64,000 nt of DNA, taken from contig NZ_CP032509.1 in assembly GCF_003952725.1 (NCBI RefSeq), positions 1,202,001 through 1,266,000 on the forward strand. Direction: 5' to 3'. A program made the translations under genes and the position numbers. The notes beneath the pieces are model-generated. The model saw nothing but the letters and a program-made list of their open reading frames with translations. It made no database searches and had not been told where the DNA came from. Each line of letters starts with the position of its first letter. Within the stretch, counting starts at the first letter, position 1. Of the stretch, positions 27,217 to 36,436 are shown in pieces. The stretch comes from Georhizobium profundi. Its GTDB lineage: Bacteria; Pseudomonadota; Alphaproteobacteria; Rhizobiales; Rhizobiaceae.

Positions 27217-27764
27217 GCGACGAACAGGACATCTTCTTCGACGATACCTTGCCGCGCGAGCCGCTTCTCAAGCGCCTGCTGAACGTCGATACCGCGATCG
27301 TCGGTGGCGGCATCGCTCTGGCCGTCGGCGCGGCGTTCTTCCCCTGGTACGTTTTCTTCCATCAGGAATCCTTCGGCGTGCGCCCGATGACCTATTCGAC
27401 CGACCGGCCGCTGTCGGACTGGCCCGGCACCGGGATGATGAGCGCGTCGCCGATCGTGCTGGAAGGCGAGCCGGCCGGCGAGGGCGAGTTCGATATGCTG
27501 ATGACGGCCACCGTGCCCGAGCCGCCGATCGAGGAAGAGCCCGCCGCAGCGGCAGCCGATCCGCTCGACCAGCCATTTCCGGGATCCAACGCCTTCCGCC
27601 TTTTGCATGTGGCGAATGGCCGGGCACTGATCGAGGATTCTGCAGGCATGTACATGGTGCAGATCGGCTCGGTGCTGCCTGACAACAGCCGGCTTGCAAG
27701 GCTCGAGCGGCGCGACGGCACCTGGGTGATCGTGACGTCGGAAGGCGCGGTGATCGAGCGCTGA
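27213..27764 (+). CDS. Single-pass membrane protein of the fliI operon, unknown function
   Basis: 183 residues. A short cytosolic N terminus is followed by one hydrophobic segment (about 28-48, AIVGGGIALAVGAAFFPWYVFF), a Pro/Glu-rich linker and a folded C-terminal end (FRLLHVANGRALIEDSAGMYMVQIGSVLPDNSRLARLERRDGTWVIVTSEGAVIE). The C-terminal end looks like a small periplasmic domain. An uncharacterised gene sits in the same place in related rhizobia. The ATG overlaps the fliI stop by 4 bases, so it is co-translated with it. Confidence 0.85.
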   Translation: MSDEQDIFFDDTLPREPLLKRLLNVDTAIVGGGIALAVGAAFFPWYVFFHQESFGVRPMTYSTDRPLSDWPGTGMMSASPIVLEGEPAGEGEFDMLMTATVPEPPIEEEPAAAAADPLDQPFPGSNAFRLLHVANGRALIEDSAGMYMVQIGSVLPDNSRLARLERRDGTWVIVTSEGAVIER

Positions 27765-27779
27765 GGTCTCTCACAAGTC

Positions 27780-27801
27780 TGACGCAAGATTGAAAGCCTA
27801 G
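27780..27801 (+). promoter_or_regulatory. Flagellar-type upstream element (flgB copy)
   Basis: TGACGCAAG from 27780, nine bases, then CTAG at 27798-27801, 40 bases before the flgB ATG. It differs from the other copies in having CTGA in place of YTCR before the CGCAAG core. Confidence 0.55.
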
Positions 27802-27841
27802 GTTCGGTCATCCAAGCGGAACGATCCAGCGGAGACCCGGC

Positions 27842-28222
27842 ATGGAGCCCATTCAACTTTTCGATCTTGCGTCCAGACAGGCCCACTGGCTTTCGGTCCG
27901 CCAGACCGTCGTGGCGGGAAACATCGCCAACGCCAATACACCCGGCTACGCCGCGCGCGAAGTAGCGCCCTTCGAGGACGTGCTGAAGGAGACGGGAAAC
28001 CGCATGGCGGCCACGCACCCGGCCCACTTCATCGAGGACGAGATGCGCAACTCTGTCTCCTCCACGACCGTCAAGGACGGCGTCGAAGTTCAGGTTTCGG
28101 GTAATTCCGTGACCCTGGCAGACGAGCTTCGCAAGACCGGCGAGATCAAGCGGAACATGGAGCTTAGCACCAACCTCGTGCGGACGTTCCACCGCATGAT
28201 GCTGCAGACGGTGCGCGCATGA
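27842..28222 (+). CDS. flgB: Flagellar proximal rod protein FlgB
   Basis: 126 residues. The axial-protein signature is visible: [32 protein letters not shown]. The C-terminal helix ([30 protein letters not shown]) is typical. FlgB is the rod subunit nearest the MS ring. It overlaps flgC by 4 bases. Confidence 0.95.
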   Translation: MEPIQLFDLASRQAHWLSVRQTVVAGNIANANTPGYAAREVAPFEDVLKETGNRMAATHPAHFIEDEMRNSVSSTTVKDGVEVQVSGNSVTLADELRKTGEIKRNMELSTNLVRTFHRMMLQTVRA

Positions 28223-28644
28223 CGATCGATCCGCTGACCGCATCGCTTCGGATCGCAGCATCCGGGCTTGAGGCGCAGACGACGCGGCTTCGCGTGGTTT
28301 CCGAAAACCTCGCCAACGCACAGTCCACGTCCAGCCTGCCGGGTGGAGATCCCTACCGGCGCAAGATCGTCGACTTCAACGCCGAACTCGACCGCGTCTC
28401 GGGCGCATCGCTCGTGAATGTCGGCTCGGTCGACGAGGACACGAGCGATTTCACCGTGGAATACGATCCCGGCAACAAGGCCGCCGACGAGAACGGCATG
28501 GTCAAGAAGCCGAACGTCAACGTGCTGATCGAAATGGCCGACATGCGTGAGGCCAACCGGGCGTACGAATCCAATCTTCAGACGATCAAACAAACGCGAG
28601 AGCTGATTTCGATGACAATCGACCTGTTGAGAGCCTCGCAATGA
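28219..28644 (+). CDS. flgC: Flagellar proximal rod protein FlgC
   Basis: 141 residues. [32 protein letters not shown] is the rod N-terminal signature, and [36 protein letters not shown] is the conserved C terminus. FlgC is part of the proximal rod. Overlaps of 4 bases with flgB and fliE indicate one translational unit. Confidence 0.95.
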   Translation: MTIDPLTASLRIAASGLEAQTTRLRVVSENLANAQSTSSLPGGDPYRRKIVDFNAELDRVSGASLVNVGSVDEDTSDFTVEYDPGNKAADENGMVKKPNVNVLIEMADMREANRAYESNLQTIKQTRELISMTIDLLRASQ

Positions 28645-28991
28645 TCGGCGGCATCCAGAACGTTTCGGCGCTGTCGTTCACGCGCGCCATGGAAGGCGCA
28701 TCGGAAACCGGCAGCAGTTCGTCCATCCTGCAGATGCCGCTTACGGGCCAGATGCAGGGCGTTGCGCCGGCCAGCGGCGATTTCGGCGCGACTCTCGCCA
28801 GCATGGCGACCGACATGGTCGGCAGCCTGCGCGGCGCCGAGCAGGCCTCCCTCGACGGAATCAACGGCCAGGCCGACATGCGCGAAGTGGTGGATGCGGT
28901 GATGACGGCGGAGCAGACGCTCCAGACGGCGATCGCCATCCGCGACAAGATCGTGACCGCCTACCTCGAAGTCAGCCGAATGCAGATTTAA
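28641..28991 (+). CDS. fliE: Flagellar hook-basal body adaptor FliE
   Basis: 116 residues. The C-terminal FliE signature [44 protein letters not shown] is complete. FliE joins the MS ring/export gate to the first rod subunits. It follows flgC with a 4-base overlap. Confidence 0.95.
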   Translation: MIGGIQNVSALSFTRAMEGASETGSSSSILQMPLTGQMQGVAPASGDFGATLASMATDMVGSLRGAEQASLDGINGQADMREVVDAVMTAEQTLQTAIAIRDKIVTAYLEVSRMQI

Positions 28992-29004
28992 GGACGTCCA
29001 GACC

Positions 29005-29793
29005 ATGAAAGCTCTCGCCATCGCTGCGACCGGCATGAATGCCCAGCAACTGAACCTGGAAGTCATCGCCAACAACATCGCCAACATCAACACGACGGGC
29101 TTCAAGCGCTCGCGCGCTGAATTCTCCGATCTGCTTTATCAGGTCGAGCGGCAGCAGGGCGTGCCGAACCGGGCGGACTCCGCCGTGGTTCCGGAAGGTG
29201 CCTATATTGGCCTCGGCGTTCAGACCACTGCCGTGCGCAACCTGCACATCCAGGGGTCGCTGGTCACGACAGGCAACAATCTCGATCTCGCCCTGATCGG
29301 CCGCGGCTGGTTCCAGGTCGAGACTGCCGAGGGCGACACGCTCTATACGCGCTCGGGTGCCTTCAACACCAACGCCCAGGGAGAACTGGTGACAGCTGAT
29401 GGTTATCGCATCCAGCCGGCAATCGTCGTGCCGCAGAATGCGAGCGAGATCGTCGTCAGCAGGTCCGGCCAGGTCTTCGCCCGTGTCGAGAACCAGGTCG
29501 ACCTGCAGGAGCTTGGCCAGCTGGAGCTTTCGAACTTCGTCAACGAAGCGGGGCTTGAGCCGCTCGGTGAGAACCTGTTCCGCGAAACGCCTGCATCGGG
29601 CGCCGCCATCGTTGGCGCTCCCGACGATGCCGGCTTCGCGCGCATCCAGCAGGGATATCTCGAAGCTTCGAACGTCGATCCGGTGAAGGAGATCACCGAC
29701 CTCATCTCGGCGCAGCGCGCCTATGAGATGAATTCGAAGATCATTCAGGCTGCTGACGAAATGGCGTCGGTGGTGTCGCAAGGCATCCGCTAG
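29005..29793 (+). CDS. flgG: Flagellar distal rod protein FlgG
   Basis: 262 residues, the standard length. [46 protein letters not shown] is the distal rod signature, and the C terminus [36 protein letters not shown] is highly conserved. FlgG builds the distal rod that crosses the peptidoglycan and outer membrane rings. Confidence 0.97.
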   Translation: MKALAIAATGMNAQQLNLEVIANNIANINTTGFKRSRAEFSDLLYQVERQQGVPNRADSAVVPEGAYIGLGVQTTAVRNLHIQGSLVTTGNNLDLALIGRGWFQVETAEGDTLYTRSGAFNTNAQGELVTADGYRIQPAIVVPQNASEIVVSRSGQVFARVENQVDLQELGQLELSNFVNEAGLEPLGENLFRETPASGAAIVGAPDDAGFARIQQGYLEASNVDPVKEITDLISAQRAYEMNSKIIQAADEMASVVSQGIR

Positions 29794-29821
29794 CGGAACT
29801 TTAGGATTGAGGCGGACGCTC

Positions 29822-30301
29822 ATGATGGCTCTTCGCACGCACATGGTCTCGTTCAAGATGCTGACGGCGGCGCTTGCCGTTGCGGCCGGCTTAACGGTTC
29901 CCGCCAAGGCAAGCGGGCCCGTAGCCGTCGTCCCAAACGAAGTGGTCTATCCAGGCCAGGAAATCGACATCGCGCTGATGCGCGAAGTCGAGGTCACCAA
30001 TCCGAACATCCGCGCCGATTACATCTCGTCGATGGCCGAACTCGAAGGCGCCGTGGCGCGCCGCACGCTTCTACCGGGCCGGGTCATCCCGACGTCAGCC
30101 GTTCGCGCATCCTATGCAGTCGAACGCGGGCAACCGGTAAAGCTGGTCTATTCCAGTGGCGGCCTCGTCATCACTGCCTCCGGCAGCCCCCTGAAATCCG
30201 CGGCGATCGGCGACTTCATTCAGGTGCGAAATCTCGAAAGCGGAAGCACCGTTTCGGGCACCGTGATGGCGAACGGGACCGTGCAGGTCATCGCGCAATG
30301 A
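29822..30301 (+). CDS. flgA: P-ring assembly chaperone FlgA
   Basis: About 159 residues from the ATG at 29822. A signal peptide is visible (FKMLTAALAVAAGLTVPAKAS). The mature part has an SAF-like fold ending in GDFIQVRNLESGSTVSGTVMANGTVQVI, the FlgA C terminus. FlgA helps FlgI polymerise into the periplasmic P ring. The TTG at 29807 is a less likely start; GAGG lies nine bases before the ATG. The stop overlaps flgI by 4 bases. Confidence 0.92.
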   Translation: MMALRTHMVSFKMLTAALAVAAGLTVPAKASGPVAVVPNEVVYPGQEIDIALMREVEVTNPNIRADYISSMAELEGAVARRTLLPGRVIPTSAVRASYAVERGQPVKLVYSSGGLVITASGSPLKSAAIGDFIQVRNLESGSTVSGTVMANGTVQVIAQ

Positions 30302-31431
30302 AATCCTCGATATCCGGCCGCTTCGTCATCATGCTTGCCGCATCACTGGTGATGCTTTCGGGCGGCCTCATCGGCAGCGCTGACGCCAACTCGCGCATCA
30401 AGGACATCGCGCAGGTTCAGAGTGCGCGTGACAATCAGCTGATCGGCTATGGATTGGTCGTCGGGCTTCAGGGCACCGGCGATGGGCTGCGTGCTTCTCC
30501 CTTCACCGAACAATCGCTGCGCGCGATGCTGCAGAATCTCGGCATCTCGACCGATGGTCGTTCAACGAACGCCAATAATGTCGCGGCCGTGATGGTGACG
30601 GCAACGCTGCCGCCCTTCGCAAGCGCGGGCTCCCGAGTTGACGTCACGGTCAGTTCGCTCGGCGACGCCACCTCCCTGCGCGGCGGAACGCTGGTGATGA
30701 CCTCGCTTTCCGGTGCCGATGGCCAGATCTACGCTGTGGCCCAGGGCAGCGTGGTCGTCTCCGGATTCCAGGCCGAAGGCCAGGCGCAGCAATTGACCCA
30801 GGGTGTGACGACTGCCGGTCGCGTGCCGAATGGCGCGATCATCGAGCGTGAAGTAGGCGCCCAGTTCGAGGCGGCCGATCACCTCGTGTTCCAGCTGCGC
30901 AATCCCGATTTCGGCACAGCCGTCGCTGTGGCCGATGTCGTCAATGCCTATACGAGCCAGCGCTATGGCGTCGCGACTGCCGATGCGCGCGACAGCACCG
31001 AAATCACCGTTCGCAAGCCGGCCAATGCAGGTGCGCTGACCCGCTTTCTTGCAGAGATCGAAGGCCTGACCGTCGTGCCTGACGCGCCGGCGCGCGTCGT
31101 GGTCAACGAGAAGACCGGGACGATCGTGATCGGGCACGATGTGCGCATTTCGCCGGTGGCCGTCAGCTACGGGACACTGACCGTGCGCGTCAACGAAACG
31201 CCGACGATCGTCCAGCCGCTGCCATTTTCCGACGGCGTGACGGCGGAAGAGCCGAACACTGACATCTATGCCGACGTCGAAGGCGGGCAGGTTGCCATCC
31301 TTGACGGACCGAACCTGCAGGCGCTCGTTTCCGGCCTCAACGGCATCGGCGTCAAGCCCGACGGCATCATTTCCATTCTCCAAGGCATCAAATCAGCCGG
31401 AGCACTTCAGGCGGAGCTTGTATTGCAATGA
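30298..31431 (+). CDS. flgI: Flagellar P-ring protein FlgI
   Basis: 377 residues with an N-terminal signal peptide (FVIMLAASLVMLSGGLIGSADA). Family segments include RIKDIAQVQSARDNQLIGYGLVVGLQGTGDGL, VAAVMVTATLPPFASAGSRVDVTVSSLGDATSLRGG and KPDGIISILQGIKSAGALQAELVLQ at the C terminus. It forms the periplasmic bushing around the rod. Confidence 0.97.
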   Translation: MKSSISGRFVIMLAASLVMLSGGLIGSADANSRIKDIAQVQSARDNQLIGYGLVVGLQGTGDGLRASPFTEQSLRAMLQNLGISTDGRSTNANNVAAVMVTATLPPFASAGSRVDVTVSSLGDATSLRGGTLVMTSLSGADGQIYAVAQGSVVVSGFQAEGQAQQLTQGVTTAGRVPNGAIIEREVGAQFEAADHLVFQLRNPDFGTAVAVADVVNAYTSQRYGVATADARDSTEITVRKPANAGALTRFLAEIEGLTVVPDAPARVVVNEKTGTIVIGHDVRISPVAVSYGTLTVRVNETPTIVQPLPFSDGVTAEEPNTDIYADVEGGQVAILDGPNLQALVSGLNGIGVKPDGIISILQGIKSAGALQAELVLQ

Positions 31432-31958
31432 GCATGAAACGCATGGCATTCGCCTGTCTCGGCTTCAACGCCTGCGCCGTCGGCGCTTTCTTGATCGCGC
31501 TGCCGCTTTCGATGAGCGGCGCCAACGCGCAAGGCAATATCGACCCTGCAATCAGCGCGGATATCGAGGCCTATTGCACCAACATTGCGGATGCTGCCCG
31601 TGATCGTCGCTACCTGCTGCAGAAGCAGGAGCTCGACACGCTGCAGGCGGGTATCGACGAGCGCATCGGGGTGCTCGAGGAGCGCCGTGCCGAGTATGAA
31701 GACTGGCTGAAGCGTCGAAACGACTTCCTGCAGCAGGCAGAGCAGGGGCTTATCGACATCTACAAGGGCATGCGGCCTGATGCGGCTGCGGAGCGCCTCG
31801 AGAACGTCAATGCCGAGATTGCTGCGGCAATCATCATGAAGCTCAGCCCGCGCATCGCCAGCCAGATCCTCAACGAGATGGACAGCCAGGTCGCTGCCGC
31901 ACTCACCTCCGTGATCGCAAGTGCTGCGGATGAAACAACGTCGAGAAACCCATCATGA
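31428..31958 (+). CDS. motE: MotE, periplasmic chaperone for the motor protein MotC
   Basis: 176 residues with a signal peptide (CLGFNACAVGAFLIALPLSMSGANAQ), then a long helical/coiled-coil part (LLQKQELDTLQAGIDERIGVLEERRAEYEDWLKRRNDFLQQAEQG) and a MgtE_N-like C-terminal end (AAERLENVNAEIAAAIIMKLSPRIASQILNEM). In S. meliloti MotE is a periplasmic protein needed for stable MotC. The gene is between flgI and flgH with 4-base overlaps, as in that organism. Confidence 0.9.
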   Translation: MSMKRMAFACLGFNACAVGAFLIALPLSMSGANAQGNIDPAISADIEAYCTNIADAARDRRYLLQKQELDTLQAGIDERIGVLEERRAEYEDWLKRRNDFLQQAEQGLIDIYKGMRPDAAAERLENVNAEIAAAIIMKLSPRIASQILNEMDSQVAAALTSVIASAADETTSRNPS

Positions 31959-32665
31959 TGCGCCGACTGACCCTCATCGCGACGCTCGCGCTTCTCGCTG
32001 GCTGCAACTCGCAGACCTTCAACGAGATCGGTCGGGCGCCGGCCATGAGCCCGGTGGGGGCCGGCCTGAACTATGGGCAGACACCACAGATGGCGCTTTA
32101 TCCAAAGCAGCCCTATACGACCAATCGAAGCTTCTCCATCTGGCAGGACAGCCAGAGCACGCTGTTCAAGGATGCACGCGCGATCAATATCGGCGACATC
32201 CTCACTGTCGACATCGCCATCAACGACCGTGCCGCATTCGATAACGAGACCGAGCGCAGCCGCACCAACCGAAGCGGCATCGGGTTCGGGGGCAGCTATA
32301 ATTTGTTTGGCGGCACCGGATCGGGTGAGGCCGACGTCGATTTCGGCTCGAACACTGCCACCAATGGATCTGGTTCCACGGCGCGTTCCGAGCAACTGCG
32401 CCTCAGCGTTGCGGCCGTGGTGACGGGCATTCTCGAAAACGGAAACCTCGTCATCAGCGGCTCGCAAGAGGTGCGCGTCAATCAGGAGCTTCGCATCCTG
32501 AATATTGCGGGGATAGCGCGTCCGCGCGATGTCGACGCGTTCAACCGAATCTCATATGAAAAGATCGCCGAAGCACGCATCTCCTATGGTGGTCGTGGCC
32601 GGCTGACCGAGGTTCAGCAGCCTCCGGTCGGTCAGCAGTTCGTCGATATCTATTCGCCGATCTGA
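31955..32665 (+). CDS. flgH: Flagellar L-ring lipoprotein FlgH
   Basis: 236 residues. A lipoprotein signal ends in LLAGCNS with the lipidated cysteine at C17. The family sequences FSIWQDSQSTLFKDARAINIGDILTVDIAINDRA and SLR-type beta strands NLVISGSQEVRVNQELRILNIAGIARPRDVDAFNRISYEKIAEARISYGGRGRL follow. FlgH forms the outer membrane L ring. ATG at 31955 overlaps the motE stop. Confidence 0.96.
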   Translation: MMRRLTLIATLALLAGCNSQTFNEIGRAPAMSPVGAGLNYGQTPQMALYPKQPYTTNRSFSIWQDSQSTLFKDARAINIGDILTVDIAINDRAAFDNETERSRTNRSGIGFGGSYNLFGGTGSGEADVDFGSNTATNGSGSTARSEQLRLSVAAVVTGILENGNLVISGSQEVRVNQELRILNIAGIARPRDVDAFNRISYEKIAEARISYGGRGRLTEVQQPPVGQQFVDIYSPI

Positions 32666-32694
32666 CGACGGCGGGAACGGGCGGCGGGGGTGAC

Positions 32695-33180
32695 ATGACG
32701 ACACCTGAAGATACGGGCAGTGCGCCTAAGAAACCTTCGGCAATCATTACGATCGCTGTGGTTCTGGCTTTGTCTGCCGTTGCAGCCGGCGGAGGCTGGT
32801 TCGTCGGCGGCATGCTCGCACCGCAGGTGGAGGCTGCCGTGCAACCTGCCGAGGCTGAAGCCCATGGCGGCGAGGCAGAGGGCGAAGCACACGCGGTACC
32901 GAAAGTGGTGGCGCTCGATGCCATCACCACAAATCTTGCCTATCCGTCCGAGAATTGGATCCGCCTCGAAGTCTCACTGGTGTTCGCCGAAATGGCGGAC
33001 GAAGCGATGGCGCAGACGATCCATCAGGATATCATCGCCTATCTGCGCACGGTTTCGCTGCAGCAGATCGAAGGCGCTCGCGGTTTCCAGCATCTCAAAG
33101 AAGACCTGACCGAACGGGCAGCGTTGCGCTCGCAAGGTAAGGTCGCCAGCCTCATGTTCAGGACCTTCGTGATCGAATGA
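32695..33180 (+). CDS. fliL: Flagellar basal body-associated protein FliL
   Basis: 161 residues. One N-terminal membrane segment (AIITIAVVLALSAVAAGGGWFVGG) is followed by a His/Glu-rich linker and the periplasmic FliL domain (ITTNLAYPSENWIRLEVSLVFAEMADEAM, then DIIAYLRTVSLQQIEGARGFQHLKEDLTERA). FliL associates with the stator and MS ring and helps stator function. The stop overlaps the fliP start by 4 bases. Confidence 0.94.
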   Translation: MTTPEDTGSAPKKPSAIITIAVVLALSAVAAGGGWFVGGMLAPQVEAAVQPAEAEAHGGEAEGEAHAVPKVVALDAITTNLAYPSENWIRLEVSLVFAEMADEAMAQTIHQDIIAYLRTVSLQQIEGARGFQHLKEDLTERAALRSQGKVASLMFRTFVIE

Positions 33181-33914
33181 ACCGATTGCTCATAGCTGGC
33201 TTCGCCATGATGGCGTTGATGGCCAGCGCCCAGGCCCAGGGGATCGATCCCGGTCTGTTCGAGACGCCCGTCGACGGGTCCGTCGCGAGCTGGATCATTC
33301 GTACCTTCGGACTTATCACCGTCCTGTCGGTCGCGCCTGGCATCCTGATCATGGTGACCAGCTTTCCGCGATTGATCATCGCCTTTGCGATCCTGCGCGC
33401 GGGCATGGGACTGCAGACGACGCCGGCGAACCTCATCCTCGTGTCACTCGCGCTCTTCATGACCTTCTACATCATGGCGCCCACCTTCGACCGCGCCTGG
33501 TCGGAAGGCGTCCAGCCGCTGATGGAGAACGAGATCGACGAGACGGAGGCCATCGCGCGCATTTCCGATCCGTTCCGCGACTTCATGATGGCAAACACGC
33601 GCGACCAGGATCTCAATCTGTTCATCGATATCGCGACGGAGCGTGGTCAGACGGTCGAAACGGATGGCGAGATCGATCTGCGCGTGCTGACGCCTGCCTT
33701 CATGATCTCGGAGATCCGCCGTGGCTTCGAGATCGGCTTCCTCATCGTGCTGCCGTTCCTCGTGATCGATCTGGTCGTCGCGACGATCACCATGTCGATG
33801 GGCATGATGATGCTGCCGCCGACGGCAATTTCGCTGCCGTTCAAAATCCTGTTCTTCGTCTTGATCGACGGCTGGAACCTGCTCGTTGGTTCCCTGGTGC
33901 GCTCTTTCGTTTGA
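33177..33914 (+). CDS. fliP: Flagellar export gate protein FliP
   Basis: 245 residues. A cleavable signal (LLIAGFAMMALMASAQAQ) precedes the FliP domain with membrane segments. Hallmarks are LSVAPGILIMVTSFPRLIIAFAILRAGMGLQTTPANLILVSLALFMTFYIMAP and MSMGMMMLPPTAISLPFKILFFVLIDGWNLLVGSLVRSF. FliP pentamers form the core of the export gate with FliQ and FliR. It is the last gene of the flgB operon. Confidence 0.97.
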   Translation: MNRLLIAGFAMMALMASAQAQGIDPGLFETPVDGSVASWIIRTFGLITVLSVAPGILIMVTSFPRLIIAFAILRAGMGLQTTPANLILVSLALFMTFYIMAPTFDRAWSEGVQPLMENEIDETEAIARISDPFRDFMMANTRDQDLNLFIDIATERGQTVETDGEIDLRVLTPAFMISEIRRGFEIGFLIVLPFLVIDLVVATITMSMGMMMLPPTAISLPFKILFFVLIDGWNLLVGSLVRSFV

Positions 33915-34091
33915 ACGCGCTGCAAGCAGATCATCTATCTTAGCTACCCCTTAACCATGATGCGGGTTATCGCCTGCTGAACGCCTGCCGAACGCGCGGT
34001 TCGGGGGGTCGATTAAGTGTTTGGAAAGCGGCCTCGGCGAAGTTGATCTCAACATGGCGGGTTCGCTTCTGACCGAGGTCTAAGCAGAGTG

Positions 34092-34102
34092 GCATGAAGC
34101 CT
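34092..34102 (+). promoter_or_regulatory. Flagellin upstream element, copy 1
   Basis: GCATGAAGCCT at 34092-34102, about 74 bases before the ATG of the first flagellin gene. The same 11 bases occur before the second flagellin gene. The CGCAAG element of the other flagellar operons is missing here, so the flagellin genes may use a different promoter class. The remainder of 33915-34175 holds no gene. Confidence 0.4.
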
Positions 34103-34175
34103 AAACCGCCATCGCCGGTAATCTCTTGCAGTCCGGTATGTCCCTGAAAAGTATCTAGTCCAAGGGATTACACCT

Positions 34176-35120
34176 ATGTCGAGCCTTCTTACGAACACCT
34201 CTGCGATGTCTGCTCTGCAGACGCTGCGTTCGATCAATTCCGAAATGTCCACGACCCAGGGCCGCATCTCGTCGGGCATGAAAGTCGGCGAAGCTTCCGA
34301 CAACGCCGCTTACTGGTCGATCGCAACCACCATGCGTTCGGACAACAAGGCACTCTCGTCGGTTCAGGACGCACTCGGCCTCGGCGCTGCCAAGATCGAT
34401 ACCGCTTATACTGGTATGAACGCCGCCATCGAAGTCGTTGACGAAATCAAGACCAAGCTGGTTGCAGCTTCCGAACCGGGCGTCGACAAGGCCAAGGTTC
34501 AGAAGGAAATCACGCAGCTCCAAGAGCAGCTGACCAGCCTGACCAAGTCCTCGTCGTTCAACGGCGAAAACTGGCTCTATCACGACGATAACAACACCGC
34601 TTCCACGAAGTCGGTCGTTGGTTCGTTCAACCGTGACGCCAGCAACAATGTCAGCCTGACGACACTCGACATCGACACGACCACGACGTCACTGATCGAA
34701 GTCAATGCTTCAGGCGCTTACGTTGCTTCCGGCAATGGTCTTCTGTCCAACGACCTGACTTACACCACTGCCAGCGGCGCTTCCGCATCGCTGAGCGGCG
34801 TGAACGTCATGAACCTCGACATCACAGACATGTCGGCTGGTGATCTTTCGAACGCTCTGTCGGGCGTCGACTCGGTTCTCCAGAGCATGACCGATGCCGC
34901 TGCCGATCTCGGTGCCGTAAAGAAGCGCGTCGAGATGCAAAACGACTTCGTGTCCGACCTGAAGACTTCCATCAACAGCGGTATCGGCCGCCTCGTGGAT
35001 GCCGACATGAACGAAGAGTCCACCCGCCTCCGCGCTCTGCAGACACAGCAGCAGCTTGGTATCCAGGCACTCTCGATTGCCAACTCGCAGTCGCAGAACA
35101 TCCTGCAGCTCTTCGGCTAA
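34176..35120 (+). CDS. Flagellin 1
   Basis: 314 residues, the filament subunit. The conserved N-terminal coiled-coil D0/D1 region reads SLLTNTSAMSALQTLRSINSEMSTTQGRISSGMKVGEASDNAAYWSIATTMRSDNKALSSVQDALGLGAAK, and the C-terminal D0/D1 ends NEESTRLRALQTQQQLGIQALSIANSQSQNILQLFG. The Ser/Thr-rich middle (about 145-235) is exposed in filaments and a likely place for O-linked glycan. It is about 75 percent or more alike to flagellin 2 by eye. AAGGGA near 34162 serves as ribosome binding site. A strong terminator follows. Confidence 0.97.
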   Translation: MSSLLTNTSAMSALQTLRSINSEMSTTQGRISSGMKVGEASDNAAYWSIATTMRSDNKALSSVQDALGLGAAKIDTAYTGMNAAIEVVDEIKTKLVAASEPGVDKAKVQKEITQLQEQLTSLTKSSSFNGENWLYHDDNNTASTKSVVGSFNRDASNNVSLTTLDIDTTTTSLIEVNASGAYVASGNGLLSNDLTYTTASGASASLSGVNVMNLDITDMSAGDLSNALSGVDSVLQSMTDAAADLGAVKKRVEMQNDFVSDLKTSINSGIGRLVDADMNEESTRLRALQTQQQLGIQALSIANSQSQNILQLFG

Positions 35121-35174
35121 AAACAAACTTGAGGTTCCGGGCGGAGACGTCCGGAACCCACCAATCCTTCAGAG

Positions 35175-35205
35175 CGCCGTGGTCCAGTTGGGCCACGGCG
35201 TTTTT
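35175..35205 (+). terminator. Rho-independent terminator after flagellin 1
   Basis: CGCCGTGGTCC and GGGCCACGGCG form an 11-base stem (one G-T pair) around the loop AGTT, immediately followed by TTTTT. It lies 55 bases after the stop codon, so flagellins 1 and 2 are separate transcription units. Confidence 0.9.
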
Positions 35206-35323
35206 GCGTTTGGGCTCGTCGCTCCAATGGTAAATGTTCAGGGCCGTATGTTAGCATTGCATTAACCTAAATAGATTGTAATCCTCCTCACAGACGAAAC
35301 GTCGCCGAGTCATTCGCCGACAC

Positions 35324-35334
35324 GCATGAAGCCT
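35324..35334 (+). promoter_or_regulatory. Flagellin upstream element, copy 2
   Basis: GCATGAAGCCT, 63 bases before the ATG of flagellin 2, identical to the copy before flagellin 1. It may be a regulator site or promoter part. Nothing else recognisable lies in the 190 bases between the terminator and this gene. Confidence 0.4.
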
Positions 35335-35396
35335 TTCGTCTCGCACATGACGCGCTTTCATTTTGTATCAGTCACGCGATAAAGGGCTTTACCCAC

Positions 35397-36344
35397 ATGA
35401 CGAGTCTCCTCACCAACAGCGCAGCCATGGGCGCGCTGCAGACGCTGCGCTCCATCAATTCTGACATGGAAACGACGCAGAACCGTATTTCTTCGGGCAT
35501 GAAGGTTCAGACGGCCGGCGACAATGCCGCCTACTGGTCGATTGCCACGACCATGCGCTCGGACAACAAGGCGCTCTCGACCGTTCAGGATGCACTCGGC
35601 CTCGGCGCTGCCAAAGTCGATACCGCATACACGGGTCTGAACGCTGCGATCGAAGTCGTCGACGAAATCAAGGCGAAGCTGGTCGCGGCTTCGGAGCCGG
35701 GCGTCGACAAGAACAAGATCCAGAAGGAAATCACGCAGCTTCAGGATCAGCTGAAGAGCGTCGTCGGCTCAGCATCGTTCTCGGGCGAAAACTGGCTGTC
35801 GCACAGCGCTGACAACGTCGCCGGCACCAAGTCCATCGTCGGCTCGTTCAACCGCGACTCGCAAAACAACGTCTCCATTACCAAGCTCGATGTAGACACG
35901 ACCGCGACTTCGCTGATCGAGACCAACGCATCGGGCGGCTACGTCGCTTCCGGCACCGGCCTTCTTTCCAACGATCTGCGCTACATCAACGCTTCGGGCG
36001 CTTCCGCTGCGATCTCTGGCGTTTCGGTCCTGTCTCTCGACATTTCCGCCATGACAGCCGGTGCTCTCAGCAACGCACTTTCGGGCGTTGACGCTGTCCT
36101 GCAGTCGATGACGGATGCCGCGGCCGACCTCGGTGCTGTCAAGAGCCGCATCGAAATGCAGGAAGACTTCGTCGCCAATCTGATGGACTCCATCGATAGC
36201 GGTATCGGCCGTCTCGTCGACGCCGACATGAACGAAGAGTCCACCCGTCTGCGGGCCCTTCAAACGCAGCAGCAGCTCGGCATTCAGTCGCTGTCGATCG
36301 CGAACTCGAACTCGCAGAACATCCTGCAGCTCTTCCAGGGCTAA
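35397..36344 (+). CDS. Flagellin 2
   Basis: 315 residues, a tandem duplicate of flagellin 1. The N-terminal TSLLTNSAAMGALQTLRSINSDMETTQNRISSGMKVQTAGDNAAYWSIATTMRSDNKALSTVQDALG and the C-terminal NEESTRLRALQTQQQLGIQSLSIANSNSQNILQLFQG are nearly the same, while the middle segments differ (KSIVGSFNRDSQNNVSITKLDVDTTATSLIETNASGGYVASGTG). Complex filaments of several similar flagellins are usual in rhizobia. The gene ends in a strong terminator. Confidence 0.97.
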   Translation: MTSLLTNSAAMGALQTLRSINSDMETTQNRISSGMKVQTAGDNAAYWSIATTMRSDNKALSTVQDALGLGAAKVDTAYTGLNAAIEVVDEIKAKLVAASEPGVDKNKIQKEITQLQDQLKSVVGSASFSGENWLSHSADNVAGTKSIVGSFNRDSQNNVSITKLDVDTTATSLIETNASGGYVASGTGLLSNDLRYINASGASAAISGVSVLSLDISAMTAGALSNALSGVDAVLQSMTDAAADLGAVKSRIEMQEDFVANLMDSIDSGIGRLVDADMNEESTRLRALQTQQQLGIQSLSIANSNSQNILQLFQG

Positions 36345-36381
36345 TAGCCGCCTCCGGTTCGCGCCGGGCGCTCCAAATAAG

Positions 36382-36413
36382 AACCCCGGGATCCGATGGA
36401 TCCCGGGGTTTTT
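36382..36413. terminator. Terminator after flagellin 2, possibly bidirectional
   Basis: AACCCCGGGATCC and GGATCCCGGGGTT form a perfect 13-base stem with the loop GAT, running on into TTT. The nearby convergent gene (stop at 36437) reads into it from the other side, so it may end both transcripts. Confidence 0.9.
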
Positions 36414-36436
36414 CCGTTGAAGGCTGAATGTGTGCG

